Assembly: GCA_009599575.1 (NCBI GenBank)
Contig: VWND01000078.1
Location: 124,001-188,000, forward strand
Length of the DNA: 64,000 nucleotides
Direction: 5' to 3'
Source of the DNA: Blumeriella jaapii
Lineage: Eukaryota > Ascomycota > Leotiomycetes > Helotiales > Drepanopezizaceae
A program made the translations under genes and the position numbers. Shown piece by piece: positions 22,354 to 33,079 of the stretch (positions within the stretch are counted from its first letter, which is position 1; each line of letters starts with the position of its first letter). Below the pieces are notes generated by a model. It did not search any database. It had not been told where the DNA came from and saw only the letters and a program-made list of their open reading frames with translations.

Positions 22354-23639
22354 TCACAAGGTACCAAACACGCCCAGCACGTCCAAGAGACCCTTTTCGC
22401 TCAGTCTCAACTCATCATTCACCTTGCGCCAGACTCTCGATCTGCAGTCGGGGTCCTCGCAGTGCGGCATTGCCTCGTCTTCCCAGATGCGATTGAAGTA
22501 CCGTCCGCCGCCACCGCCTCCCTCCTGGCCAGCCCCCTGTACCCTCGGGTCTGGACCCGCGTCTCGACTCGTTGCCACGTGCAGGATCGCCAGACTGCCC
22601 TGCTGCGAGTTGATGCCGAGATTCCTCGCCAGCGTCTGCGTGATCTTCTCTTGCAGCCAGGCGGTCCAGCTCTTGCCGGGCATGTTCCAGATGCCAGAGT
22701 TGACGAAGCCCGGGTGGCACCCGTTGACGGTGATGTGGCGGTACTCGGGGTGGAGGAGCAGACGGCGCTGGAGCTCGGTGAGCCAGATCTGGTAGCGCAG
22801 CTTGCTGTTCTGGTAGAACTGGACGCCGCCGATGCCGGCGTCGTCCTTCTCGCCGTTCCAGTTCTGCATGTCGAACTTGCCCAGGTAGTGGAAGCAGGAC
22901 GTCGTGCCGACGACGCGCGGCTCAGGCGCGCGAGCGAGCGCTGGGAGCAGACTCAGGATGAGCTCGACGTGCCCGAGGAAGTTGACCTGCGTGAGTTCGT
23001 TAGCCGGGTTTCGAGATTCGGCACTCCAGGGCAACGAACCGAATGGACCTCCTCGAATCCATCAACCGTCTTCCGGTACTTCTCGCCCTTCTTCGCCTGC
23101 TCCTCCGGCACAGGACGTCTGGCGCCCATCCCGATGTTACTGCACAGAAGATCGAGCGCATGACCCGTAGCCAGCCATCTCTGGGCAAAGGCGTCTACGG
23201 TCTTCAGATCCGCGTGGTCGATGGGCCACCACTCCACCTCGATCACGTTTCCCGCCTGCGTCGCCGCTTGCAAGCACTCTGCTACCACGGCGTCAGGCTG
23301 CGGCTCATGCGGCGGAGCGTTCGGACGACATCCCAGGACGAGGTGAGCGCCCCATGCGGCCATCTGTAGAGCGGCTTCGCGACCAATGCCGCTGTTGCTT
23401 CCTGTGACAATCACCCGCTTGCCGCGCAGGTCGGCTGCTGGGACGGTGAGCTGCTTCGAGTTGTTCCCTGCTTGGGATTTCTTCTTGGCCCAGCCTCTGA
23501 GTTGACTGGACGAGAGTCCTCGTTTTTTAAGGACGGCGTCCAGATTCTTTAGCGGCGCATCGTATGGTATCGTGTCAAATGAGGTTGGCTCCGAGCTGGG
23601 CGCGTTTGAGACACCGGTGGTGGAGGGTGTTGTCGCCAT
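22354..23639 (-). CDS. Short-chain dehydrogenase/reductase (retinol-dehydrogenase/WW-oxidoreductase-like)
   Basis: Exons 23639-23040 and 22986-22354; intron 53 bp (GTTCGT, CTAAC branch, CAG), 410 aa. A 70-residue N-terminal extension precedes the Rossmann fold. The cofactor motif TGSNSGIG is at 79-86. The substrate-side catalytic residues are Ser about 230 (GTTSCFHYLG) and Tyr-x-x-x-Lys about 258-262 (YQNSK). The splice joins GFEEVHS to VNFLGHVEL, the usual position of the conserved active-site region. HPGFVNSGIW follows. The family oxidises or reduces alcohol/ketone groups with NAD(P)(H). The substrate is unknown and no cluster surrounds it. Length is above the usual 300-350 because of the N-terminal extension. 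Confidence 0.9.
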
Positions 23640-24070
23640 CTAGAACGAACGGCGTTTGTGATGAATAGCCAACGCTTCACACGACCCTGATCTTCCTCTA
23701 CGTCTTTTTGCAAGATGTAAGACTGTTAGATAGCATTTACTTGAGATGTCGGTCAGGAAGATATACCCAACAGCATTGCGGATCGCACTAGCAATCCAAC
23801 CTCGGCGCACATTCAACGCTAACCCCCATCTGACACTAGAAGAAACAACATACTCACATGCGACAGACGATAAGCCGAGAGTCAAAGTAGAGATCACAAG
23901 AACCATATCATTCACCTCTGAGTCGATCGGGTGGCTGGATACATTGTTCCAAAAGATTACCGGATCCTGTCTACAACCACATTATGCACACGCAATGCTT
24001 CCACGCCCAAGCAATTGCCCATTCTCAAAGGCAACCACACGTCCAGCGTCATACATCAACTGGTAACTAA
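23640..24070. other. Intergenic
   Basis: 430 bp holding the SDR promoter. A plus-strand frame at 23746-24066 has no signal peptide, domain or splice support and was not called. Confidence 0.45.
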
Positions 24071-24529
24071 CTACCTTCGAGGGCGGGTGCACGACACAGC
24101 AACGATGGTCTGGGGAGGGCCAAGCTGGCACGCATGTTCCACCACAGCAGCAGCGAGGGCTTTCTCCCCGTCGACGCCGAAGAAAGTGCAAGTGGCGATC
24201 GAGTGATCGTAGGTGACGTAGGAAATGCCCAGACGGTGAGGATCGTATTCAGCTGGTAGATTGGCGTGTTAGTATGCTCAAGTCCTCGCTGGAGACTGAC
24301 CGGGATAGGTAGGGGCTTGGGGCCTACCGGTAGAGGTTGGCTTGTCCGAGGGTGCGTCCAAGGGGACGTTCACGACATAATATGCTTCTGGGGTGGCTCC
24401 TCGTAGGATGACTTCTACGGTGGTTGGAGGGTCGTTTTGGGCGACGAGTTGGGAGCTCGAGATTGGCGAGGCGGAGGCCAATGAGAGCAGAGTTGCAAAG
24501 GCAACGGCGTAGGCAGAGAAGGACTTCAT
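24071..24529 (-). CDS. Small secreted protein (candidate effector)
   Basis: Exons 24529-24301 and 24252-24071, joined by a 48-bp intron with GTCAGT donor, perfect TACTAAC branch and CAG; 136 aa. Clear signal peptide MKSFSAYAVAFATLLSLASA. The mature part has three cysteines (IATCTFFGVDGEK, EHACQL, AVSCTRPRR) and the segment VELGPPQT-like (here CQLGPPQTIVAVSC). I recall similar C-terminal VGPPQT motifs in small secreted proteins of Dothideomycetes. The TTTC/GAAG-rich leader is typical. Function unknown; secretion is well supported by sequence and the effector role is only a possibility. Confidence 0.8.
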
Positions 24530-25365
24530 TGGGAGAGTGAGAAAACCGACGGGGCGAAGTGATGTTGGATTTGGGTTGGTTTGTGTAGTAGAAATGAGAA
24601 GTTGCCGTTGATTGATGATGAGGGAAACACTTCAACGAACAGGACGCGGGTTTTATAAGTCAGACTCGACGATGCTGTGGGGAACTCGGGTCGCTGTATA
24701 CGTACGTTTCCTGGTCTGACCAGTAGGAATGAATCCTCCAATTCTTATAAGCGGTATTTGTTACCAAAACGGCGATACAGTTACCCGTTTGGGTCATCTT
24801 TAGAAAACTCAGATAAACAATAACGCGACAATGATCAAATACCACGTCATAGTAAAAGGAAGCCACGAGATGCTTAGTTTTTCCCATCGAGTACGTTGGT
24901 GGCTTTTGATCGAACACCAACAACATGATCATACTCGAATGAGGTTTGTATCGGTTCAATTTTCTACACGTTGTAACAAACTGTTTGTACAGCAACTCAT
25001 CCACGATTTAGAATCAACGACTTTGCTAAAACAATTGACTTCTTAGTAAAAAAGCGCCACTCGTAGAAACCGAAGGATCTTACTGCCTCGACCAGGGGTA
25101 CGTATACGTGAAGCCTAAATGCATTTGCATCCCATCGATCGCAAGCGGCGCATTGAACACTTGCGGGATAGGCTCCTCGTCCCCGTAACTCGCTGCCATC
25201 TCTTGTCTAGCCAGCTTCGCGATCACTCAGATATAGTCTTGGAAAGTACCACCATGCGCGCAGATGAAGTTCAAGCATCTTCTGCTGCTGCTGCTGTTGT
25301 TGCTGTTATTGAATTGAGGTCATCGACAGGTCAGACCTAAGAATAGGAGCTTCCGGCATAAGCGA
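24530..25365. other. Intergenic, AT-richer
   Basis: Upstream of the secreted-protein gene. Contains a CTG/TTG-rich stretch (25277-25310) that would encode a poly-Leu or poly-Ala run but stops at once; no splice solution joins it to the next frame. Confidence 0.4.
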
Positions 25366-25926
25366 ATGCTTGTTTACTTGCAGGCCTCAGATGTGGCTGG
25401 TAGGCGTACTCCGGAGGCCGTACCTGCTGTTCCGGTGGGAGAAACAAGCATTGAGCTGATGCGGGAGAACTCACAAGGTATCTTCCGTCCCCGCTTCAGA
25501 CTTCCAGCAATGTACCTCTGTATATTCGAAACGCCAACGCAGCCAGATCTCGACATGGGACTGCCGGGATGGATCGATGAATATTTCGAATTGATCGTTT
25601 CGGAGCCTGGGATTGCTGGGACGGGACTGATTTGCTATCTGTTTTCTGTCTTGGCCTGTTGTGGACTCGCTTACAACATAACAACAGCACGAGACATTGA
25701 GTACGTGACCGAGATCGCGGATGTACCGTTAAGTGGCGCTTCGACTCCCACGTTCCGAGGACCAGACTTCACGATCTCACAATCGAGGTCGGATCGCTGG
25801 GGATACCGGGACGCCTCAGAAGCGCCATGGAAAGGTCGGGGAGGCCGTAAGAAAGCACGGCACGAGATCTGGAGCCGCGGGCTTCTATCTACGCTAGAAT
25901 GTTCTCAAAGGAAGGAAGAAAACTGA
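25366..25926 (+). CDS. Doubtful ORF, possible single-pass membrane protein
   Basis: Open frame of up to 186 codons; the most plausible ATG begins MRENSQGIFRPRFRL. It has one clear hydrophobic segment (GIAGTGLICYLFSVLACCGLAYNI) and an Arg/Lys-rich C-terminus (WKGRGGRKKARHE). No known domain, and no upstream exon could be joined in phase. It may be a real orphan gene, a decayed gene, or chance. Confidence 0.3.
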   Translation: MLVYLQASDVAGRRTPEAVPAVPVGETSIELMRENSQGIFRPRFRLPAMYLCIFETPTQPDLDMGLPGWIDEYFELIVSEPGIAGTGLICYLFSVLACCGLAYNITTARDIEYVTEIADVPLSGASTPTFRGPDFTISQSRSDRWGYRDASEAPWKGRGGRKKARHEIWSRGLLSTLECSQRKEEN

Positions 25927-28530
25927 GATAGACTTTCGATTTATGTGGTTCCGCATTTGATATCATGTTATCGACGAGAACTGCCACCAAAGCAAAGCTT
26001 TAATCATATTAACCCAGCAGAGATGACGAAGACGAGCTAGCTGTACAGATAAACGAATTCAAAAACGCGACACAATTCAGATATGTCTCAAAAGCGCGAC
26101 CGGGGTGCATAAATTCCTTAGCAGAGCCAACCCTCGGGGTTAGCCATCGCATTAATTAAGTGTTCGCCGCTCAAGGTACCAGTCAATGCAGCCTGCCAAA
26201 TCCGAGCTCCCCATGGGCGGGAGTCTCCGGCTCCATCCCAGCAGGGAAGATTGCCCGCTTCGACGAACAATCAGTAAAAAAAGGCCAATTTGGCGCAACC
26301 GTTGGTGTGTTTTCTTGAAGTAAGAGAGAGCAATCTTCCCGCAACACGGATGTTATCCGATCTGGACACAATTTTCTCTCGAACTTGCTAGCGAATTCAC
26401 TTTGATTTTACATAGACCCCCAGAAGTAACAAGTTATTCAAATTCATATTCATCTCCGTTAAGATCTCCACTTCGTAACCATAATCGATCAAGTGATCTG
26501 CCTGGTTACAGGTGTAAAGCTGACATGCCGAAAAGCGAAAAGCGAGAAACAAAAGCTACCTAGCTTTCCAATGGCATCCATCAACAGCCTACCGACGAGC
26601 GAGATCATACTGCGGCGAAGATGCGGAAGCTTTAATGCCCCCAAGTTTTATCGCGAAGAGTTCAAGGAACGAAACAAGAAATAGAGAAACACAAAAAGAA
26701 AACCCAATCGTGGTATAAGGTCACAGTGAAGAAGAGGGAACCCTGAATTTGGGCCGAACCACGAGGATTGGAGAGAATTGCTAAGTTCGCACGAAAAGCT
26801 CAAGATAATGAAAACAACGAAATTGCGTTTCCCGCTACAAGAAATAAATGCTGCTTGAAGGCAAGGCCGGTCAAACCAATGGCTCAGAAATCAACCCGTC
26901 GCTACCTAATACGCCCAACCATTTTAAGCAAGTCAGACTTCAGAAAGAGCGGATCTATGTGATTCTTTCGAATAAACCTGAATTAGCATATTGTCGTTTC
27001 CCGAAACTAAAGGATGCGATTAACTCCGGCATCTTCAAGGTCGTGTCTGTTTTCATTTTAGCGAAAAACGAACAAATCTGCTTGCCTTGCCGCGGACAAA
27101 CCGCTTTTTCCTATACTATGAAAAAGGGCCTCCTCTAAAGTTGTGCCAAATACCTAGGCCCGCTATTGTTATAAGATTCAGGTTATAGTATTGACAGCAG
27201 ATCGAGGGGATGAATTGGTTAGCGTCACTCCTAGCAGTTTCCACTTAGGTACTTTGTGTACGATTTCTGGGTGAAAAAACCATCAGATGTCAAAAATGTA
27301 CAACAGGAGTTGATTCTCGCAACATTGGTATTACTTCCATTTGGGCTCTCTAGGTCACCGAGTGATCGTTTAGCGCACTCTGCTTCGTTCTACCATTAGC
27401 TTATTTCTATTTTTATCTTCATCTCAGCTCTCGCGTGAAGAGATATTTCCAATCAATCAGTCAATCAACCTACATCATTCTCGCCCTTCTCACCTTCCCC
27501 TTCCCCTCCCCTTCCCCTTCCCTTTCCCTTCCCTTTCCCCTTCCCTTTCCCACCCCATTTTGCAAAGCAAAGCGAAGCTTAGCAGAGTTCCATCCGAAGC
27601 CCATTCAAGCATGTCCACCAAACGCCGCCAAACCCCATCGCCCGCAACTCTCACGCCCTTCTGAAAGAAAAGCCCAACCAACTCGACCTCCACACCACAC
27701 TCCCCCCCCCCCCTCCAAAAACCAAAAGTCGATGCAGACACCGCGCCTCCCCCTCCCCCCTCCCTCCTCCTCAGTCTCCAACCCCAAGCTATTATATACA
27801 TACTGTACAACACGCACCCCACAAAAGCAGCTACCGACGTCCTCCCGCTCCCCTGACAAGAAGGGTTGGTTTTGAAGCCCGAGCGACAGCTGAGCATGGC
27901 GGGTTTGCGTGTCCTTGTGTTCGGGTCGCGGGAGGAGGAGGAGGAGGAGGAGGAGATGCCGCTTGGCTTGGTTCATTGTTCTTATATTTTTTTTTTGGTG
28001 AGGTGAGGTGAGGTGAGGTAAAAGGGTATGATTAAGGATAGTAAGGTATGGTAAGGTAAGAAGTTATGGTAAGGTAAAGTAAGATGATGAAATGATGATG
28101 ATGATGATGATGATGATATTAATTAACGTCTAGGAGGGGCACAAAACCACCGCAATCCTCCCGTAGGATATTGGAGACGTGCTAAGCTGGGGATTTTTAC
28201 ATGCAAAATGAAAGACCCTCGAGAAAGCAGTTATGTAAAAGAAATGTTTGGCCAGTGGGCCTGCTGTTTGAGCCCTTCCCCTACAGGAGGTAAGGTAAGG
28301 TATAGCATAGTAAAGCAAGTTATACCAAAATAAGTTATACCAAAAACAAGGTATACCAAAACAAGTTATACTAAAACAAGGTATAGCAAAGTAAAATATA
28401 GCAAAAAAGTAAGGTATAGCGAGCTTTTACCTACAACTCATTCACTTTCTTATACACAGTAGAGATAGTAAGGCAGTGAGGAGGCAGTAAGGTAAGAGCT
28501 ACAGGCAGACGTGGTACCGTCAGAAAGTCG
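25927..28530. other. Gene-poor, low-complexity region
   Basis: 2.6 kb with no supported gene. 25.9-27.4 kb is AT-richer with many short frames, and may be old decayed sequence, but no transposon domain is visible. 27.48-27.56 kb is a CCCTTTCC pyrimidine tract. 27.93-28.02 kb holds GAG and GGTGA repeats. 28.09-28.11 kb is a (GAT)n run. 28.28-28.42 kb has repeated GGTATA/CAAAACAAG words. Confidence 0.5.
28085..28140 (-). repeat. Dispersed repeat end, copy 1 (CTAGACGTTAATTAAT + ATC tail)
   Basis: On the minus strand a GTGCCCCTCCTAGACG core is followed by TTAATTAATA and an (ATC)n tail. The same order recurs near 50.7, 57.8 and 60.87 kb. Confidence 0.5.
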
Positions 28531-28782
<252 letters not shown>

Positions 28783-29167
28783 AAAAAAAAACGTTTGTAA
28801 CTTGGCACTAAGTAGTGCGTGCAAGAAACATCATCCACTCTGCCCTTCGAACAGCGTAATCGAGCACGCACTCGGAAAAAGGAGCGAGCATACCGTACCA
28901 AATCGCCTTCCTTCCAAATTCTTTTTGCCTATTGTACAAGGAAAGCTCTGAGCCAGAAGTAGCATGTCGCGCCCGCCCGCGAAAACCGTACCCATGGAAC
29001 CCATCCATGCTGGCCTGTATCTCAAAAACCATTTTCGTCATGCCTCCCAGCCTTCCATCCGTTCACTTAAAGGACTGGGACAGAGGAGCCAGGAACACCC
29101 GCCCACCACATCTTCGTTTGCCCGACTAAACCCCTACTACGCGTCGACTACTGCTACCACCTCCTCT
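28783..29167. other. Intergenic 3' flank of Sec61 beta
   Basis: 385 bp between the GACA array and the Sec61 beta stop codon. No feature seen. Confidence 0.5.
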
Positions 29168-30117
29168 CTAGCCGGAGAACTTCCTTGTGACCTTGGCGAT
29201 GACTGCGAAATCCACGTTAGCATTTCGCATCTAGAACGTGGGAATTTATCGGGCTTGAAGACTCGAAACAGGCTGGGAAACGTCAAGGTATACGTACTGT
29301 GAAGCGCAACGACGCTGAAGATGAAGACCAGAGACAGCACGAGAACAACAACGGGATCGACCTTCAACCCGGGGGACTCGTCGGTGTAAAGTTCTGTTTG
29401 TGCGTTAGCCCTTGCCCAAGCCTAGTGCATCGCGCTTCCAATTCCCAGTCGCAGAAATCACTTCTTGCCGCAGTTCTTAGTCGGTGTACATTCGTACTCC
29501 ATCCAAGAGCTCGAATCGGGCGCTAGGTCGCCAGTGTAGAAGCTGACACATGGGAAACCGATATCCCAACCCCGACACGCGCGTGAGCCCATCCTCGATT
29601 TTCACACCACCCAGCCTTTCTACTTCCACCTCGCTTGCTTCTCCCACACACCACCCCCGCGCACAAGCCTCTGCCCCGTACCGCCTCCCCAGCCAAACAC
29701 CGAGAGAAAAGAGGAGCCACCTACTCAGCATGGTACTGCTCGAACCACCAGCGCCCGCGGCTCTGGTCGAGCTCGGCCTCGCATTCGCCACCTTGTCCTT
29801 CTGGTCGGCGGCCGCGCGGCGTCGGATCGCAGTCTTGGGTCCACCGGGGGGCGTGGGCGACGACGGGCGGCCGCTGGCGAGGGCCGCAGGCGGGTTGACG
29901 GGTGAGGAGGAGCGTGGAGAAGACTATCGTGGCATCGTGGTCAGCGTGTGTTCTGGGCAGCGAGGAGGAAAGAAAGGAGAGGAAAGGAAAGGAAAGAGGA
30001 AGCGCGCGTGCTTGGTGCGTTGAAGGGGGTTTGGAAGAGGGTGAAGCGTTGTCGGCGCTGGGGTGAAGGTCGCTCGCTACAGATGAGAGGGGGGGAGGAA
30101 GAGAAAGCAATTACCAT
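29168..30117 (-). CDS. Sec61 beta subunit (Sbh1-type) of the ER translocon
   Basis: Tail-anchored subunit of the Sec61 protein-conducting channel. Four exons: 30117-30115, 29923-29725, 29393-29298 and 29202-29168; 110 aa. Exon 1 is the ATG alone, followed directly by GTAATT. The protein starts MSSPRSSSPV and continues through PPGGPKTAIRRRAAADQKDK. RAAGAGGSSSTMLKLYTDE comes next, and then the membrane segment VDPVVVLVLSLVFIFSVVALH with the tip IIAKVTRKFSG. These blocks are near-invariant in fungal Sec61 beta. All phases agree (1+2 nt at both internal junctions). Introns are 191, 331 and 95 bp, longer than those of neighbours. The start-only exon is inference from an in-frame stop just upstream of exon 2, the TAG acceptor there, and the good ATG|GT context. 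Confidence 0.9.
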
Positions 30118-31085
30118 GGTGAAGTTTTGCGATAGAGGCAATTGGGTTACTGGGAACGAAACTTCGTCGGTGGTGCTGTGAGGACGAAGGCGTTGGAGAT
30201 GGTGAAGAGGCCAAAATTCGTGAGATGAGGACACGAGCGACCTTGAAAGGAGGCTCGACTGGCTGGGCGCTAGTGGTAGTGAGTGAGCGGCCCCTGGCCC
30301 CTACGGCTGGATGGAGTCTAACTTCTACAGCACTGTACACGGTACAACCCAACCACCACCAGATGGAAAACGTCCCAACTACGAAATCCCCACAGGTCAT
30401 TCTTTGGCATCATCATCTGCGACCAGGGGAAACCGCATCGTCACATTCAGAGAGACCAGGGCCGGTTCTCGCACAGTGCAGCAGTTGCATCACGCTGTTA
30501 TTTGTTGCTCATAGCCGATGCGCTCGCGCTCCCTCGCGCACATCCATAACCTCCCAGCGCTGACTTGGGTACCTACATACAGCAAGGGGTCGAGTCGGCG
30601 CTCCCGTGGGCATGCGGTGAAGAAGAGATGAACAAACAAAAAAGAAAAGCACTCCGACATCTGCAGCCCACGAATTCTCTCCCTCTCCCTCGCCCCAGGT
30701 ATCTCTGCGCGCGTCCATTCCGATCAGTGACAAAAGAAACGAAGTGGCGACAGCACGAGACTGCTGCGCGGTAGTGCTTTTCCGAGGCTGGAACTCTGTT
30801 CAATCTTCCCTCCTCCATCCTCCCTTCTGGCCCGTCGAAAGATCTGGCTCCTCGCAAGAAAATTATCCTTTCTGCCTCTCCATGTGGGACGAATCGCTCG
30901 ATATGCCCAATCGATCCGCCCATCCGGTGAAAGAAGAGGCCGCTCTGGTCTCGCCAGATGCAGCCAATTATATAGATTAAACAGTACATTCTACAATGAA
31001 ACCAAAGGTATCAACCGAAACGCCATCCGCTATGACAGCAAAGTGATTTTTGCATGCAGAAGCGCACATATTTTTTTATTTGGCG
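30118..31085. other. Intergenic
   Basis: Holds the Sec61 beta promoter (about 30118-30400) and the 3' flank of the phosphatase gene. The ORFs here are shadows or chance frames. Confidence 0.5.
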
Positions 31086-33079
31086 TCAGAGGGCAACATC
31101 GAGCACAAGGCTGACATCTCGTACCTGCGAACCGGCGAGATCCTCGAGGACCGGGATCAGATCCAACAGTTCGTTGTCATGAGCATCCGAAAACCAACTG
31201 CTGATGGGAACCGCGTGTTGGGGGTGGAAGATATACGAGGTCGGAGAGTTATCAATGATGATGGTTTCCCGGAGGTCCCGACCGACCTGAGAGAGATCCT
31301 TGACGTAGTTGCCTTGGTGGTTGTAACAGCTCTCTCGGAAGAGGCGATGATGGACGACCTTGTGGATATCCAGTTGGTCAAGGAGTGGATCGCCGTACTG
31401 TGTGCTGGTCAGTCTCGGCGCCAATACGCAGTACGCGTCGAACGTACCTTTGAGACGGAAGCTGTAAAGACCACAACCTCGTAGAGCTCGCCAACCCGCT
31501 TCATGAACTGGTCGACCCCGGGTCGCTTGATCACATATACGTTGTGATACTGGCCCTCGATCTCGACGGGAATGGTAAAGTCGGCTTGGTGTAAGATCTG
31601 GAAGAATGAGCGACCGGTCTGGGAACCTGACAGGCCAACTTACCTTGAAACTACTGTGAACCAAAGTCTCATCGAGATCTAGCACGAGACACTTCTTTCC
31701 TTGGAATCTCGGCGTGATCGGTGGAAGCAGCCACTGTGACTTTTCTTCCACGGGCTCGGGATCATTTGCATCCTCACCCGACCCGACCTGAGGTTGTGGT
31801 ACGGGCGGAGGAGGAGGAGGCAGCGCTTTTACGGGCTCATCGTTCTCGACCGCTGGTGCCGGAGCCTCCTCTTTGTCCGCGGGCACAGGCTCTGGATCGC
31901 TCATGGTCACGTCGCCTTCGGCATCTGTTTGCTCCTTGGAAGGTTCCGGAGCGAAAGATCGATTGGACCCTGATCGGGATGGAGCCTGAACTGACACCGC
32001 GGGGATTGCCATCGCAGACGCAGACGGACCGGTGTCAGCTGATGCTGAGCCTGGCTCCGGATCCTTTGGCACTTCGGGCAATTTCGCATCACGTGGAGCT
32101 GCACGTGCCTGGTTCAGATCGCCGTTTGCGCCTGGAGACATGTTTGCTTCCGCCTCCGTGCTGGGCTTTGGAATGGTAGGCGCGTTGCCCTCTTTGTCAT
32201 GCTCGGCCTCATTCCCGGCATCCGGTTGAAGGGCTGCTTTCTCCGTCTGTGAGTTGTTGTTTGCCTGTGCAGCGGTACCCGGGCCCGGCCTACTGGCGGT
32301 GGTCGGGCGCGCTGCGGGCGCCTTTGCGACCTTGTTTGCGGGTACCGCTGTGTGGTTGGGTTCCGGCGCAGGGCCATCGTCCGGGACTCCACAACAGAGG
32401 AAGGCGAAGATTCCCCCTTTCTTCTTGGGTTGCCGAGAAACGGCCGGGGTGGAGGATGTGTCGTTGGCCGACCCCGCTGGGCCCGCCGATGATCTTTGTG
32501 GTGTTATCGACATTTTGCTGCTTGTGACACTCCCATTCCGCCTCCGACCCAAAATGCTTCGCTTCGACCCCTTCGAGCCGCCCCCGAGGCTATCTCTCGA
32601 GTCGCTGACCGTGGCGCCGCTCAGCTTCGTGGACGTCGGCGACGGCTGGATCTTTTGCGACGAGGAGCGGGATGGCACGTGTAGCAGGCTGCTGTTCTTC
32701 GTCGGGACCTCGGGCGCCTCGTCTGCGAGCTTCAACAGGACCTGCTCGTCTGGGGAGCCCGACACGGCGGTGTGTTCGAACTGCTCGGGCGTGGCCGTGT
32801 TCTGCGCCGTCGAGGTTGCTTCGGTGGAAGAGCTCGGCGGGTGAGGCGCGTTCGTGACTGGTGTGGGCCTCGTTAGCGATTGGTTTCTTGTCGCCCACAC
32901 TACCTTCTGGAAGCGCGCCTGCGCACTCGCTCTGGGCCCGGTGCGCGAGACGGCCCGCGAGGGATGGAGGACGTACGGGTTGATGTAGGCAGCGCAGTAG
33001 TTTTGGAAGCCTTTCCACGCTGTGTTGACGTTGGGCGGCTCAGATCTTGCTCGGTCGAGTGCAATATCTCATTACTCAT
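31086..33079 (-). CDS. Psr1/Psr2-type (CTD/SCP-like) HAD phosphatase
   Basis: Exons 33079-32977, 32857-31644, 31597-31448 and 31397-31086; about 592 aa. The long N-terminal half is disordered (Ser/Pro/Ala/Glu-rich) with a short cysteine-bearing island ([16 protein letters not shown]). That island resembles the N-terminal Cys motif used for membrane lipidation in Psr proteins, although here it is internal. The C-terminus is the FCP1/SCP phosphatase domain: catalytic [11 protein letters not shown] (about 428-436), [28 protein letters not shown], and a long tail from RLFRESC to [18 protein letters not shown]. Introns 2 and 3 are certain. The first exon ([16 protein letters not shown]) rests on a GTACGT donor and GCTAAC branch with matching phase, so the N-terminus is less sure. 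Yeast Psr1/2 act in stress (sodium/general stress) signalling at the plasma membrane. Confidence 0.88.

Noticed and set aside
19783..24529. Secondary-metabolite cluster (GGT, SDR, secreted protein)
   Set aside because: There is no backbone synthase, P450, transporter or regulator nearby; the genes look independent.
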